Source: Ornithinimicrobium humiphilum (GTDB lineage: Bacteria; Actinomycetota; Actinomycetes; Actinomycetales; Dermatophilaceae). Taken from it: a stretch of 64,000 bases of DNA. Positions 18,454 to 29,452 of this stretch are shown in pieces. A program made the translations under genes and the position numbers. The stretch covers positions 744,001 to 808,000 of the forward strand of contig NZ_VFPU01000001.1 of assembly GCF_006716885.1 (NCBI RefSeq), read 5' to 3'. Positions within the stretch are counted from its first letter, which is position 1, and each line of letters opens with the position of its first letter. Under the pieces are notes generated by a model, which had not been told where the DNA came from, did no database searches, and saw only the letters and a list, made by a program, of their open reading frames with translations.

Positions 18454-19662
18454 ATGAACGGCACCCAGACCCCCCTGCGGGTCGCCATGATCGGCTACGC
18501 CTTCATGGGCCGGGCCCACTCCCAGGCCTGGCGCGTCGCCCCCCGCTTCTTCGACCTGCCGCTGGACCCCGAGATGAGGGTCCTCGTCGGCCGGTCCCGC
18601 GATCGGGCAGAGGAGGCGGCCAGGCACCTCGGCTGGGCCGAGGTCGCCACCGACTGGCGCGAGGTCGTGCAGCGCGACGACGTCGACCTGGTCGACATCT
18701 GCACCCCAGGCGACAGCCACGAGGAGATCGCGGTCGCGGCGCTCGAGGCCGGCAAGCACGTGCTGGTCGAGAAGCCGATGGCCAACACCCTCGCCGAGGC
18801 CGAGCGGATGACCGCCGCGGCCGAGCGCGCCGCCGCGAGCGGCGTCCGCTCCATGGTCGGCTTCACCTACCGTCGCGTGCCCGCGGTCTCGCTGGCCCGC
18901 CAGATGGTGGCCGACGGTCGCATCGGCGAGGTCCGCCAGGTGCGCTGCCAGTATCTCCAGGACTGGCTGGCCGACGAGCAGACGCCGCTGTCCTGGCGCA
19001 CCGACAAGGCGCTCGCCGGCAGCGGGGCGCTCGGCGACATCGGCGCCCACATCGTGGACCTGACCCACTTCGTCACCGGCCAGCGCGTGGCCGCCGTCTC
19101 CGGGATGCTCGAGACGGTGATCCGCGAGCGGCCGCGGGCGGAGAGCTTCTCCGGGCTCGGCGGCGTGGCCGGCACCGAGCGCGGCCCGGTCACCGTCGAC
19201 GACGTCGCGATCTTCACGGCCCGGCTCGAGTCCGGCGCCCCCGCCGTCTTCGAGGCGACGCGCATGGCGTGGGGCCGCAAGAACGCGATGCGCATCGAGG
19301 TCAACGGCTCGCGCGGGTCGCTGGCCTTCGACTTCGAGGAGATGAACGTCCTGCAGCACTACGACGCCGACGCGCCCGCCGGCGAGCAGGGCTTCACCCG
19401 GATCCTGGCCACCGAGCCGGTCCACCCCTACGTCTCGGCGTGGTGGCCGCCCGGCCACGGCCTGGGCTACGAGCACGGCTTCGTCCACCAGGTCGTCGAC
19501 CTGGTGAACGCCATCGCCGCCGGCGAGCAGCCCACGCCGTCCTTCGCCGACGGCCTGGCCGTCCAGCGGGTGCTCGACGCCGTGGAGGCCTCGCACGCCG
19601 ACGAGGGGCGCCTGCACCGCATATCCGAGAACGCACAGACTCTGGAAGGAGCCGCACGATGA
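18454..19662 (+). CDS. Gfo/Idh/MocA-family NAD(P)-dependent oxidoreductase
   Basis: Sugar or polyol dehydrogenase, 402 aa. The N-terminal Rossmann fold carries [13 protein letters not shown]; the family EKP motif is [10 protein letters not shown] (about 107-116) and the catalytic-type Asp/His lies in [24 protein letters not shown] precedes the ATG. Located after the importer and overlapping a sugar isomerase-like gene (ATGA), it probably oxidises the imported compound, as in inositol or keto-sugar pathways. The substrate is unknown. Confidence 0.87.
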   Translation: MNGTQTPLRVAMIGYAFMGRAHSQAWRVAPRFFDLPLDPEMRVLVGRSRDRAEEAARHLGWAEVATDWREVVQRDDVDLVDICTPGDSHEEIAVAALEAGKHVLVEKPMANTLAEAERMTAAAERAAASGVRSMVGFTYRRVPAVSLARQMVADGRIGEVRQVRCQYLQDWLADEQTPLSWRTDKALAGSGALGDIGAHIVDLTHFVTGQRVAAVSGMLETVIRERPRAESFSGLGGVAGTERGPVTVDDVAIFTARLESGAPAVFEATRMAWGRKNAMRIEVNGSRGSLAFDFEEMNVLQHYDADAPAGEQGFTRILATEPVHPYVSAWWPPGHGLGYEHGFVHQVVDLVNAIAAGEQPTPSFADGLAVQRVLDAVEASHADEGRLHRISENAQTLEGAAR

Positions 19663-20660
19663 CCCGACCGGTCACGCTGTTCACCGGCCAGTGGGCCGAC
19701 CTGCCCTTCGAGGAGGTGGCCCGGCTCGCGGGGGAGTGGGGCTACGACGGGCTGGAGATCGCCTGCTGGGGCGACCACCTCGACCCCTGGCGCTGGGACG
19801 ACGACGACTACGTCGCCGGCAGGAAGGAGGTGCTGGAGCGCAACGGCCTGCAGGTCTGGACGATCTCCAACCACCTCAAGGGCCAGGCGGTGTGCGATGA
19901 CCCGATCGACCAGCGGCACCGCGACATCCTGTCCGACCGGGTCTGGGGCGACGGCGACCCCGAGGGTGTGCGGCAGCGCGCCGCCGAGGAGATGAAGAAC
20001 ACCGCGCGGCTGGCCGCCAGGCTCGGCGTGCGCACCGTCACCGGCTTCACCGGCAGCTCGATCTGGAAGTACGTCGCGATGTTCCCGCCGGCCTCGGCGG
20101 AGATGGTGGACGCCGGCTACCAGGACTTCGCCGACCGGTGGAACCCGATCCTCGACGTCTTCGACGAGGTGGGCGTGCGCTTCGCCCACGAAGTGCACCC
20201 CAGCGAGATCGCCTACGACTACTGGACCACGCACCGCACGCTGGAGGCGATCGGCCACCGCGAGGCCTTCGGGCTCAACTGGGACCCCAGCCACATGGTG
20301 TGGCAGGACCTCGACCCGGTCGGCTTCCTGTGGGACTTCCGCGACCGGATCTACCACGTGCACTGCAAGGACACGAAGAAGCGCGTGGGCAACGGCCGCA
20401 ACGGCCGGCTCTCCAGCCACCTGCCGTGGGCCGACCCCCGGCGCGGCTGGGACTTCATCTCCACCGGTCACGGCGACGTCCCGTGGGAGGACGCCTTCCG
20501 GATGATGAACGCCATCGGCTACGACGGGCCGCTGTCGGTGGAGTGGGAGGACGCGGGCATGGACCGGATGGTCGGTGCCCCGGAGGCCCTGGAGTTCGTG
20601 CGTCGGTTCGCCTTCCCGGCTCCTGAGGCGGCCTTCGACGCGGCGTTCAGCACCCGCTGA
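19659..20660 (+). CDS. sugar phosphate isomerase/epimerase-like TIM barrel
   Basis: 333-aa member of the AP-endonuclease-2/xylose-isomerase-like barrel family. Motifs: [13 protein letters not shown] near residue 27, metal-ligand candidates in [34 protein letters not shown] and [10 protein letters not shown]. Such enzymes isomerise, epimerise or dehydrate sugars and inososes. Start overlaps the dehydrogenase stop, with GGAAGGA upstream. Last gene of the operon, followed by a strong terminator. The exact reaction cannot be assigned. Confidence 0.85.
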   Translation: MTRPVTLFTGQWADLPFEEVARLAGEWGYDGLEIACWGDHLDPWRWDDDDYVAGRKEVLERNGLQVWTISNHLKGQAVCDDPIDQRHRDILSDRVWGDGDPEGVRQRAAEEMKNTARLAARLGVRTVTGFTGSSIWKYVAMFPPASAEMVDAGYQDFADRWNPILDVFDEVGVRFAHEVHPSEIAYDYWTTHRTLEAIGHREAFGLNWDPSHMVWQDLDPVGFLWDFRDRIYHVHCKDTKKRVGNGRNGRLSSHLPWADPRRGWDFISTGHGDVPWEDAFRMMNAIGYDGPLSVEWEDAGMDRMVGAPEALEFVRRFAFPAPEAAFDAAFSTR

Positions 20661-20682
20661 ACCGCGGCGCGGCGGTGCCGTG

Positions 20683-20726
20683 ACGGGCCGGGTCCCTCCT
20701 CAGGGCGTGTGAGGGGCCCGGCCCGT
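20683..20726 (+). terminator. operon terminator hairpin
   Basis: A 16-pair stem, 20683-20698 with 20711-20726 (outer arm ACGGGCCGGG pairing with CCCGGCCCGT; one U-G), and a 12-nt loop. It lies 22 nt after the isomerase-like stop and before the alditol oxidase. Confidence 0.7.
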
Positions 20727-20800
20727 GCTGCGCCCTGGGTCTTCCGTGGCCCGGGTGCGCTCGTCCGCGGGTCCGGCGGCCGAGAGGAGAGGATGGGGGG

Positions 20801-22036
20801 ATGCGCACCAATTGGGGCGGCAACCTGAGGTATGCCGCCACGCACCTGGTCGAGCCCGGCTCCGTCGCGGAGCTGCAGCGGCTGCTGCCCACCCTCGAGG
20901 CCCCGCGGCCGCTGGGCTCGCGCCACTCCTTCAGCCGGGTCGCCGACACGACCGGGACGCAGGTGTCGACCGCGCGGCTGCCGGTCTCGGTCGAGGTCGA
21001 CGCCGAGCGGCGGGTGGTCCGGGTCGAGGGCGGTGCGCGCTACGGCGACGTCGCGCCGGTGATCGACGAGGCGGGCTGGGCGCTGGCCAACCTCGCCTCG
21101 TTGGCCCACATCACGGTCGCCGGGGCGGTCGCGACCGGCACGCACGGCTCGGGCGACGGGGTCGGGTCGCTGGCGACGCAGGTGACCGCGCTGGAGGTCG
21201 TCGGCTGGGACGGCGAGCTGCGGCGGGTCGACGCGGCCCATCCCGACCTTCCCGGTGCGGTCGTCAACCTCGGGCGGCTCGGGGTCGTCACGGCGCTGGA
21301 GCTCGCGGTCGAGCCGACCTATGACGTGGCCCAGACCGTCGTAGAGCAGGTGCCGCTCGACCGCGTGCTCGCCGACCTCGACGCCGCCACCTCGCTCGGC
21401 TACAGCGTGTCGATGTTCACGACCTGGACCTCCCCGGACCTGCTGGACCAGGTCTTCGTCAAGCGCCGCACCGACCGGCCCGCCGGGCCCGATCCGGTGG
21501 ACGTCCTCGGCGGGCGGCCCGCGGACGGGCCGCGGCACGCCATACCGTCCCTCGACCCGGCACCGGCCACCCCGCAGCAGGGGAGCCCCGGGCCGTGGTG
21601 GACGAGGCTGCCGCACTTCCGACTCGACGCCACGCCGTCGGCGGGCCGCGAGATCCAGACCGAGCTCCTCGTCCCGCGTCGTCACGCGGTCGCGGCGATC
21701 GAGGCGCTGCGGGGGATAGCCGCACGGATCGCGCCGGTGCTGCAGGTCTGCGAGATCCGCACGGTGGCGGCCGACGAGCTCTGGCTCAGCGGCGCCTCCG
21801 GCACCGACGCCGTCGCCCTCCACCTCACCTGGCACCTCGACCCGACGGCCGTTGCCGCCGTGGTGCCGGAGCTGCAGGCACGGCTCGCGCCGTTCGGCGC
21901 CCGGCCGCACTGGGGCAAGGTCTGCGACGAGACCGCGACCGACGCCGCCGCGCTCTACCCCCGGTGGGGCGACTGGCTCGACCTGGTCGCCCGGTGGGAC
22001 CCCGACGGTCGGGGCGCACCAGCCCTGGGCCGCTAG
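20801..22036 (+). CDS. aldO: FAD-dependent alditol (xylitol) oxidase
   Basis: Oxidises the terminal CH2OH of alditols such as xylitol or sorbitol with O2, giving the aldose and H2O2. At 411 aa it is close to Streptomyces AldO (418). VAO-type FAD domain: GSRHSFS with His42 at the position of the covalent flavin link, then ITVAGAVATGTHGSG. The C-terminal domain keeps the AldO active-site blocks: Glu/Arg in VCEIRTVAADE, HLTWHLDP, and Lys in PHWGKV. GAGAGGAGAGG precedes the ATG. It has its own position between two terminators, so it is probably transcribed alone. Product xylose would feed XylA; that link is inference. Confidence 0.87.
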   Translation: MRTNWGGNLRYAATHLVEPGSVAELQRLLPTLEAPRPLGSRHSFSRVADTTGTQVSTARLPVSVEVDAERRVVRVEGGARYGDVAPVIDEAGWALANLASLAHITVAGAVATGTHGSGDGVGSLATQVTALEVVGWDGELRRVDAAHPDLPGAVVNLGRLGVVTALELAVEPTYDVAQTVVEQVPLDRVLADLDAATSLGYSVSMFTTWTSPDLLDQVFVKRRTDRPAGPDPVDVLGGRPADGPRHAIPSLDPAPATPQQGSPGPWWTRLPHFRLDATPSAGREIQTELLVPRRHAVAAIEALRGIAARIAPVLQVCEIRTVAADELWLSGASGTDAVALHLTWHLDPTAVAAVVPELQARLAPFGARPHWGKVCDETATDAAALYPRWGDWLDLVARWDPDGRGAPALGR

Positions 22037-22043
22037 ACAGCGA

Positions 22044-22079
22044 GAACCGGTCGCCGTCCCGGAGGACGGCGACCGGTTC
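22044..22079. terminator. bidirectional terminator, 16-bp perfect stem
   Basis: 22044-22059 pairs perfectly with 22064-22079 (GAACCGG...CCGGTTC arms) around a CGGA tetraloop, between the convergent alditol oxidase and aldo/keto reductase genes. Confidence 0.85.
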
Positions 22080-22093
22080 GTGTGCCGATCAGG

Positions 22094-23095
22094 TCACCAG
22101 CGGTCGTGCACGTGCTCCTTGACCAGCCGGTCGTAGAGCTCGGCGTAGGCCCGCTCCGCCTCCTCGGTGGTGGGCGGCAGCAGGGCCGCGGCGGCGTTGG
22201 CCCGTGCCTGCTCCGGGCTGCTCGCGCCGGGGATCGTCGTGGTGACGCCGGGCTGGTCGACGATCCAGCGCAGCGCCCGCTGCGCCGGCGTGCCCGGGCC
22301 CTCGATCGCGGAGAACTCCCGTGCCGCCTGGACACCCACCTCGTAGGGGACGCCGGAGAAGGTCTCCCCCACGTCGAAGGCCTCGCCGTGCCGGTTGAAG
22401 GCGCGGTGGTCGTCCGGGGAGAAGGTCGAGGTCTCGTCGAACTTCCCGGTGAGCAGACCGGAGGCGAGCGGCACGCGGGCGATGATCGCCACGCCCGCCT
22501 CGGCGGCGGCGCCGGTCACCTCCTCCAGCGGCTTGCGCCGGAAGACGTTGAGGATGATCTGGATGCTCGCCACGTGCGGCCGGGCGATCGCGGACATCGC
22601 CTCGGCCACCGTCTCGACCGAGACGCCGTAGGCACGCATCCGGCCCTCCTCGACCATCTCGTCGAGGGTGTCGAAGACGTCGTCGCGGGCGTAGACCTCC
22701 GGCGGCGGGCAGTGCAGCTGCACCAGGTCGAGCGTGTCGTCGCCGAGCAGCTCACGGGACCGGTCGTTCCAGCGCCGCAGGTTGTCGGGGGTGAACTGCT
22801 CGGCCGTGTGCGGGTCGGCGCGGCGGCCCATCTTGGTCGCCACCGTGAACCGCTCGCGGCCCCGCCCGTGCACGAACGACCCGACGAGCCGCTCGGAGCG
22901 GCCGTCGCCGTAGACGTCGGCGGTGTCGAGGAAGGTGATGCCCGCGTCGGCGGCCGCCTCGAGGATCTCGACGGCCCGCTCCTCGGGCACCTCGCCCCAG
23001 TCGGCGCCCAGCTGCCAGCAGCCGAGGCCGACGACGGACAGCTCGCGGCCCAGGCGCGGTGCCGTGCGCTGCGGCACGGTGGTCGGTCCCGTCAT
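22094..23095 (-). CDS. aldo/keto reductase
   Basis: NADPH-dependent carbonyl reductase, 333 aa. The AKR catalytic tetrad is visible: Asp and Tyr in FLDTADVYGDG, Lys in VATKMG, His in VQLHCPPP; C-terminal TTTIPGASSPEQ fits the cofactor site. The start overlaps the permease stop (TGATG), making it the last gene of the arabinose/monosaccharide operon. A role in reducing or oxidising a pentose (for example arabinose/arabitol) is plausible from position only. Confidence 0.88.
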   Translation of the reverse strand: MTGPTTVPQRTAPRLGRELSVVGLGCWQLGADWGEVPEERAVEILEAAADAGITFLDTADVYGDGRSERLVGSFVHGRGRERFTVATKMGRRADPHTAEQFTPDNLRRWNDRSRELLGDDTLDLVQLHCPPPEVYARDDVFDTLDEMVEEGRMRAYGVSVETVAEAMSAIARPHVASIQIILNVFRRKPLEEVTGAAAEAGVAIIARVPLASGLLTGKFDETSTFSPDDHRAFNRHGEAFDVGETFSGVPYEVGVQAAREFSAIEGPGTPAQRALRWIVDQPGVTTTIPGASSPEQARANAAAALLPPTTEEAERAYAELYDRLVKEHVHDRW

Positions 23096-24317
23096 CAGTT
23101 GCCCGCCCGGCGCTTGTTCCAGACGTCGAAGGCGACCGCGAGCAGCAGCACCAGGCCCTTGACCACCTGCTGCGTCGACTGCTCGATGCCCATGAGCTGC
23201 ATGCCGTTGCTCATGACGGCCATGATCAGGCCGCCGATGATGGCGCCGCCGACCCGGCCGACACCACCGGTCACCGCGGCGCCGCCGATGAAGCAGGCGG
23301 CGATCGCGTCGAGCTCGAACATGTTGCCCGCGCCCGGCTGCGCGCCGTTCATGCGCGAGGAGAAGACGATGCCGGCGATCGAGGCCAGCAGGCCCATGTT
23401 GACGAAGATGAGGAAGTTGACCTTCTTGACCTTCACGCCGGACAGCTTGGCGGCGTTGAGGTTGCCGCCGATCGCGTAGACGTTGCGGCCGAAGACGGTG
23501 CGCTGGGTGATCATGCCGTAGATGAGCACGAGGAAGGCCAGCAGGATCAGCACGTTGGGCAGGCCGCGGCTGGTCGCCAGCTGGTAGGCGAACCACATGA
23601 CGACGGCGGCGACGAGCACGATCTTGAGGACGAACAGCGGCAGGCCGACGACCTCCTGCTTGTAGCGGATGGCGCCGCGGCGCCCGCGCCAGGCGTTCAC
23701 GGCATACCCGACCACGCCGATGGCGAAGATGACCAGGGTGAAGACGTCCACCCCGCGGCCGCCGAGCAGACCGTTCTGGAAGCCGTTGGCGATCTTGTAG
23801 TAGGTGCCGCCGAAGGGGGACAGCGAGATGCTGTCGAGGACCAGGAAGGTCAGGCCGCGGAAGATGAGCATGCCGGCCAGCGTCACGATAAAGGCCGGGA
23901 TGCCGACGTAGGCGACCCAGAAGCCCTGCCAGGCGCCGGCGAGCAGGCCGACCCCGATGGCCGCCAGCGCGCCGACGTACCAGGGCATGCCGTTCTGCAC
24001 CACGAGCACGGCGGACGTCGCGCCGGTCAGCGCCACCAGCGAGCCGACCGAGAGGTCGATGTGCCCGCCGATGATCACGATGATCATGCCGATCGCGAGG
24101 ATCAGGATGTAGGAGTACTGCAGGACGATGTTGGTGATGTTGCCCGGCGACAGGAAGTTGGGGTGCAGCAGGGAGAACAGCCCCACGATCGCCACGAAGG
24201 CGACGAGGATGCCGCTCTGCCGCAGGTTGCTGGTGATGATCTCCCGGATGTTCATCGTCGACGCCGGCTCCTGGGGCTGCGTCGACGACTCCTGGACGTC
24301 CAGGGTCGATGGCGTCG

Positions 24318-24321
<4 letters not shown>
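23095..24321 (-). CDS. mmsB: multiple-monosaccharide ABC permease
   Basis: Membrane subunit of the ChvE-MmsAB (GguAB) importer, 408 aa, longer than RbsC because of the GguB-type insert around [20 protein letters not shown]. Conserved blocks: [21 protein letters not shown] and [21 protein letters not shown]; 10 or more hydrophobic segments. Overlaps mmsA upstream and the aldo/keto reductase downstream. Family knowledge: the system transports L-arabinose, D-xylose, galactose and glucose. Confidence 0.92.
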
Positions 24322-25859
<1,538 letters not shown>

Positions 25860-25926
25860 CGGGGGTCCTCACCGTGATGGGCAGGGGTATGGCGTGTGCT
25901 GCCCGGGTCGGGCTGGGGGTGGGTCC

Positions 25927-25961
25927 CCCGGGCCCGGCCGCGCGGGGCGGCCGGGCCCGGG
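25927..25961 (-). terminator. 15-bp perfect stem-loop between chvE and mmsA
   Basis: 25927-25941 pairs with 25947-25961 without mismatch around a 5-nt loop (core arms GGGCCCGGCC). It lies between receptor and ATPase genes on the transcribed strand. It has no T-tract, so partial termination or 3' protection of the chvE message is likely. Confidence 0.6.
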
Positions 25962-25995
25962 ATCACCGGTGCTGCTGGAGTCGGTCAGGCCGAGG

Positions 25996-27162
25996 TCACT
26001 CGGCGACGCCCGACTCGACCTCCTCGGCGGTCCAGTAGCCGGAGTCGACGAGCAGGCTCTGGATGGTGTCCTTGTAGACGATGTCGGACTCGAGCAGGTA
26101 GGACGGGACGACCTTCACACCGTTGTCGTAGGTCTCGGTGTCGTTGGCCTCCGGCTCACCGCCCTCGAGGAAGGCCTCGAGGGAGACGACCGCCTGGGCG
26201 GCCAGCTTGCGGGTGTCCTTGAAGATCGTCGCGAACTGCACGCCGTCGTTGATGAGCTTGACCGAGGCGATCTCGGCGTCCTGGCCGGTGACGACGGGCA
26301 GGCCGTCCTCGATCGTCTCGCCGTAGCCGGCGTTCTGCAGCGCGGTGATGATGCCGCGCGACAGGCCGTCGTAGGGCGAGAGCACGCCGTCGAGCTGCTC
26401 GCTGCCGCCGCCGTAGGAGCTGGTCAGCAGGTCCTCCATGCGCTTCTGGGCGGTCTCCTGCTGCCAGCGCAGGATGGCGGCCTGCTCGATCTCCGTCTGG
26501 CCGGACGGGACCTCGAGCACCCCGGAGTCGAGGTAGGGCTGGAGGGTGTCCATCGCGCCCTTCCAGAAGAAGTGCGCGTTGTTGTCGTCGAGCGAGCCCG
26601 CGAAGAGCTCGATCTTGAACGGGCCCTTCTCGCCGGTCTCGTTGCCGTCCTGGTCGAGGATGCCGAGGCCGACGAGCAGCGAGGTGGCCTGCTGGACGCC
26701 GACGTTCTCGTTGTCGAACGTCACGTAGAAGTCGACGTTCTCGCTGTCGCGGATCAGGCGGTCGTAGGCGATGACCGGGATGTCGGCCGACGCCGCGGCG
26801 TCCAGCTGGCTGGACAGCGCGGTGCCGTCGATCGCCGCGATGACCAGGGCGTCGGCGCCGTTGGTGATCATCTGGTCGATCTGCTGGGACTGGGTCGGGA
26901 TGTCGTCGTTGGCGAACTGGAGGTCGACCTCGTAGCCCTTCTCCTCCAGGCCCTCCTTGACGGCCTCGCCGTCGGCGATCCAGCGCTCGGAGGTCTGGGT
27001 GGGCATCGCCACGCCGACCTTGAGCGTCTCGCCGTCGCCACCGGCGGGGGCGCTGGCGTCGCCGCCGGTGTCGCCCGCGCCCTCGCCGCCACAGGCGGCC
27101 AGGGAGAGGGCCAGGGTGCCCACCGCGGCGATGGCGGTGATGCGTCGGATCCTGCTGGTCAT
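25996..27162 (-). CDS. chvE: multiple-monosaccharide-binding lipoprotein (ChvE family)
   Basis: Receptor of the MmsAB importer, 388 aa. Lipoprotein signal with lipobox LAAC (Cys24) and a Gly/Ala-rich tether. Type I binding-protein motifs VGVAMPTQTSERWIADG, GADALVIAAIDGTALS, DIPVIAYDRLIRDSENVDFYV and AGSLDDNNAHFFWKGAM match ChvE-type receptors for L-arabinose, xylose and galactose. AAGGAG lies 5 nt before the ATG. Located directly downstream of araA, so arabinose uptake is very likely. Confidence 0.93.
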   Translation of the reverse strand: MTSRIRRITAIAAVGTLALSLAACGGEGAGDTGGDASAPAGGDGETLKVGVAMPTQTSERWIADGEAVKEGLEEKGYEVDLQFANDDIPTQSQQIDQMITNGADALVIAAIDGTALSSQLDAAASADIPVIAYDRLIRDSENVDFYVTFDNENVGVQQATSLLVGLGILDQDGNETGEKGPFKIELFAGSLDDNNAHFFWKGAMDTLQPYLDSGVLEVPSGQTEIEQAAILRWQQETAQKRMEDLLTSSYGGGSEQLDGVLSPYDGLSRGIITALQNAGYGETIEDGLPVVTGQDAEIASVKLINDGVQFATIFKDTRKLAAQAVVSLEAFLEGGEPEANDTETYDNGVKVVPSYLLESDIVYKDTIQSLLVDSGYWTAEEVESGVAE

Positions 27163-27224
27163 GCTCACTCCTTGTGTTGTGCTGGTGAAGCGGGTGCTGA
27201 TCTGGATGTTCTTCACGTGGTGCC

Positions 27225-28733
27225 TCACAGGCCCTGGGCGAGCCGGTGGTAGGCGGCGTTCCACCGGACCTGGTCGGCGAAGCCGCGGGTGGTGGTGTGC
27301 TCGTCGATGACGAGCAGCTCGGTGCCGGCCATCTCGGCGAGGGTGGCGAACTCCTCGACGCCGACCTGGGTCGACAGGACGGTGTGGTGCGCGGCGCCGG
27401 CGGCCATCCACGACTCCGTCGACGTGGCGAAGTCGGGACGCGGGCGCCACACGGCGTGGGCCACCGGGAGCCGGGGCAGCGCGGCCGGCGGCGTCACGAC
27501 GTCGACGACGTTGGCCGTGAGCCGGAAGCGCTCCCGCATGTCCGACATCGCCACGACCACGCCCTCGCCCGCGTCGGCGGAGAACACCAGGCGGACCGGG
27601 TCCTCGCGACCGCCGATCGAGAGCGGGTGGACCTGCAGGCTCGGCTTCGTCGTGGTCAGCGAGGGGCAGATCTCGAGCATGTGGGCGCCGAGGATGAGCT
27701 CCTGGCCCGGGGTGAGGTCGTAGGTGTAGTCCTCCATGAGGGAGGCGCCGCCGGGCAGGCCCTCGCCCATGACCTTGGCCGCGCGGACCAGGATCGCGGT
27801 CTTCCAGTCGCCCTCGGCGCCGAAGCCGTAGCCCGCGGCCATGAGCCGCTGCACGGCCAGGCCGGGCAGCTGCCGCAGCCCACCGAGGTCCTCGAAGGTG
27901 GTCGTGAACGCACCGGCACCCACGCCCTCCAGGAAGGAGAGCAGCGCGAGCTCCTGGCGTGCGCCATACCGGAGCGACTCGTGGCGCTCGCCGCCGCGGC
28001 GCAGCTCGGGCACGACGTCGTAGAGGTCCTCGTACTCCGCGACCAGGCTGTCGACGTCGCTGTCGGCGACGGCCTCGACCGCCTCGACGAGGTCGTTCAC
28101 GCCCCAGGTGTTGACCGAGACGCCGAGGCGGATCTCGGCCTCGGTCTTGTCGCCCTCGGTGACCGCGACGTTGCGCATGTTGTCGCCGAAGCGCACCAGC
28201 CGTAGCGAGCGGACGGCGTCCCAGCCGGCGGCGGCGCGGATCCAGCTGCCGACGCGGCGCTGGACCGTCTCGCTCGAGACGTGGCCGGCGACCGTGGTGC
28301 GGCGCACGCCCATCCGGGTCTGCACGTAGGCGAACTCGCGGTCGCCGTGCGCGGCCTGGTTGAGGTTCATGAAGTCCATGTCGATCGTCGCCCAGGGCAG
28401 CGCGACGTCGGCCTGCGTGTGCAGGTGGAGCAGCGGCACGTCGAGCGCGCCGAGGCCGGCGATCCACATCTTCGCGGGGGAGAAGGTGTGCATCCAGGCG
28501 ATGATCCCGATGCAGTGCTCGTCGGCGTTGGCCTCCAGCGCCATCCGGTGGATGCTGTCGCGGTCCTTGAGGACCGGCTTCCACACGATCTTGGCGGGCA
28601 CGGCGTCGGCGGCGTCGAGCCGGGCGGCGATGGCCTGGCTCTGCTCGGCGACCTGGCGCAGGGTGTCCTCGCCGTAGAGGTCCTGGCTGCCGGTGCAGAA
28701 CCAGATCTCGCGCTCGCCGTAGGGCTTGGTCAT
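27225..28733 (-). CDS. araA: L-arabinose isomerase
   Basis: Converts L-arabinose to L-ribulose; 502 aa (500 in E. coli). Starts [13 protein letters not shown], with [47 protein letters not shown] split over the family-conserved Glu region, [21 protein letters not shown] and VAHAVWRP carrying the metal-binding Glu and His residues. The ATG overlaps the araD stop; AGGAG lies 8 nt upstream. Gene order araB-araD-araA. Confidence 0.97.
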   Translation of the reverse strand: MTKPYGEREIWFCTGSQDLYGEDTLRQVAEQSQAIAARLDAADAVPAKIVWKPVLKDRDSIHRMALEANADEHCIGIIAWMHTFSPAKMWIAGLGALDVPLLHLHTQADVALPWATIDMDFMNLNQAAHGDREFAYVQTRMGVRRTTVAGHVSSETVQRRVGSWIRAAAGWDAVRSLRLVRFGDNMRNVAVTEGDKTEAEIRLGVSVNTWGVNDLVEAVEAVADSDVDSLVAEYEDLYDVVPELRRGGERHESLRYGARQELALLSFLEGVGAGAFTTTFEDLGGLRQLPGLAVQRLMAAGYGFGAEGDWKTAILVRAAKVMGEGLPGGASLMEDYTYDLTPGQELILGAHMLEICPSLTTTKPSLQVHPLSIGGREDPVRLVFSADAGEGVVVAMSDMRERFRLTANVVDVVTPPAALPRLPVAHAVWRPRPDFATSTESWMAAGAAHHTVLSTQVGVEEFATLAEMAGTELLVIDEHTTTRGFADQVRWNAAYHRLAQGL

Positions 28734-29452
28734 CGAGGCATCTCCTGGGGCTCGGGGGTGGGGGTCGGCCGCTGGCCGTAGACGTTCTGGTAGCGGTCGT
28801 AGAGGCGGTCGACGTCGGCCTGCGGGATGGGCAGCGGGTCGCCGAGCTGGCGGGCGACGTGCACCGTGCGCGCGACCTCCTCGACGAGGACCGCCGCCTT
28901 GACCGCGGCGCGGGCGTCCGTGCCGACGGTGAAGGGGCCGTGGTTCTGCATGAGCACGGCCCTGCTGCGGGATCGCTGCAGGGTCTCGACGATGCCGCGG
29001 CCGATCGAGTCGTCGCCGATGAGCGCGAACGGCCCGACCGGGACCGGCCCGCCGAACTCGTCGGCCATCATCGTCAGCACGCAGGGGATCTCCTCGCCGC
29101 GCGCCGCCCAGGCCGTGGCGTAGGTGCTGTGGGTGTGGACCACGCCGCCGACCTCGGGCAGGTGCCGGTAGACGTAGGCGTGCGCCGCGGTGTCGGAGGA
29201 CGGGGAGCGGTCGCCGTCCACCAGCTCGCCGTCGAGGTCGCAGACCACCATCGCCCCGGGCGTGAGCTCGTCGTAGGTGACGCCGCTCGGCTTGATGACG
29301 AACAGGTCGGCGCCCGGGACGCGCTGCGAGACGTTGCCGGCGGTCCACACGACCAGCTCCCAGCGGGGGAGCTCGGCGTGCAGGCGCGCGACCACTTCGC
29401 GGGTGCGGGCGATCTCGTCCCGGACCTCCTGCGGGTATGCGGTGAGGCTCAC
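28730..29452 (-). CDS. araD: L-ribulose-5-phosphate 4-epimerase
   Basis: Class II aldolase-fold epimerase giving D-xylulose 5-phosphate, where arabinose and xylose catabolism meet; 240 aa. Motifs: [18 protein letters not shown], the zinc histidines in [12 protein letters not shown] and the third in QNHGPFTVG, plus the conserved [12 protein letters not shown]. The GTG start overlaps the araB stop (GTGA), so translation is probably coupled; no strong ribosome site. Confidence 0.96.
   Translation of the reverse strand: MSLTAYPQEVRDEIARTREVVARLHAELPRWELVVWTAGNVSQRVPGADLFVIKPSGVTYDELTPGAMVVCDLDGELVDGDRSPSSDTAAHAYVYRHLPEVGGVVHTHSTYATAWAARGEEIPCVLTMMADEFGGPVPVGPFALIGDDSIGRGIVETLQRSRSRAVLMQNHGPFTVGTDARAAVKAAVLVEEVARTVHVARQLGDPLPIPQADVDRLYDRYQNVYGQRPTPTPEPQEMPR

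Noticed and set aside
25927..25961. Full operon terminator separating chvE from mmsAB
   Set aside because: The three proteins form one known transport system, the genes are co-oriented and the stem lacks a T-tract; an attenuator is more likely.
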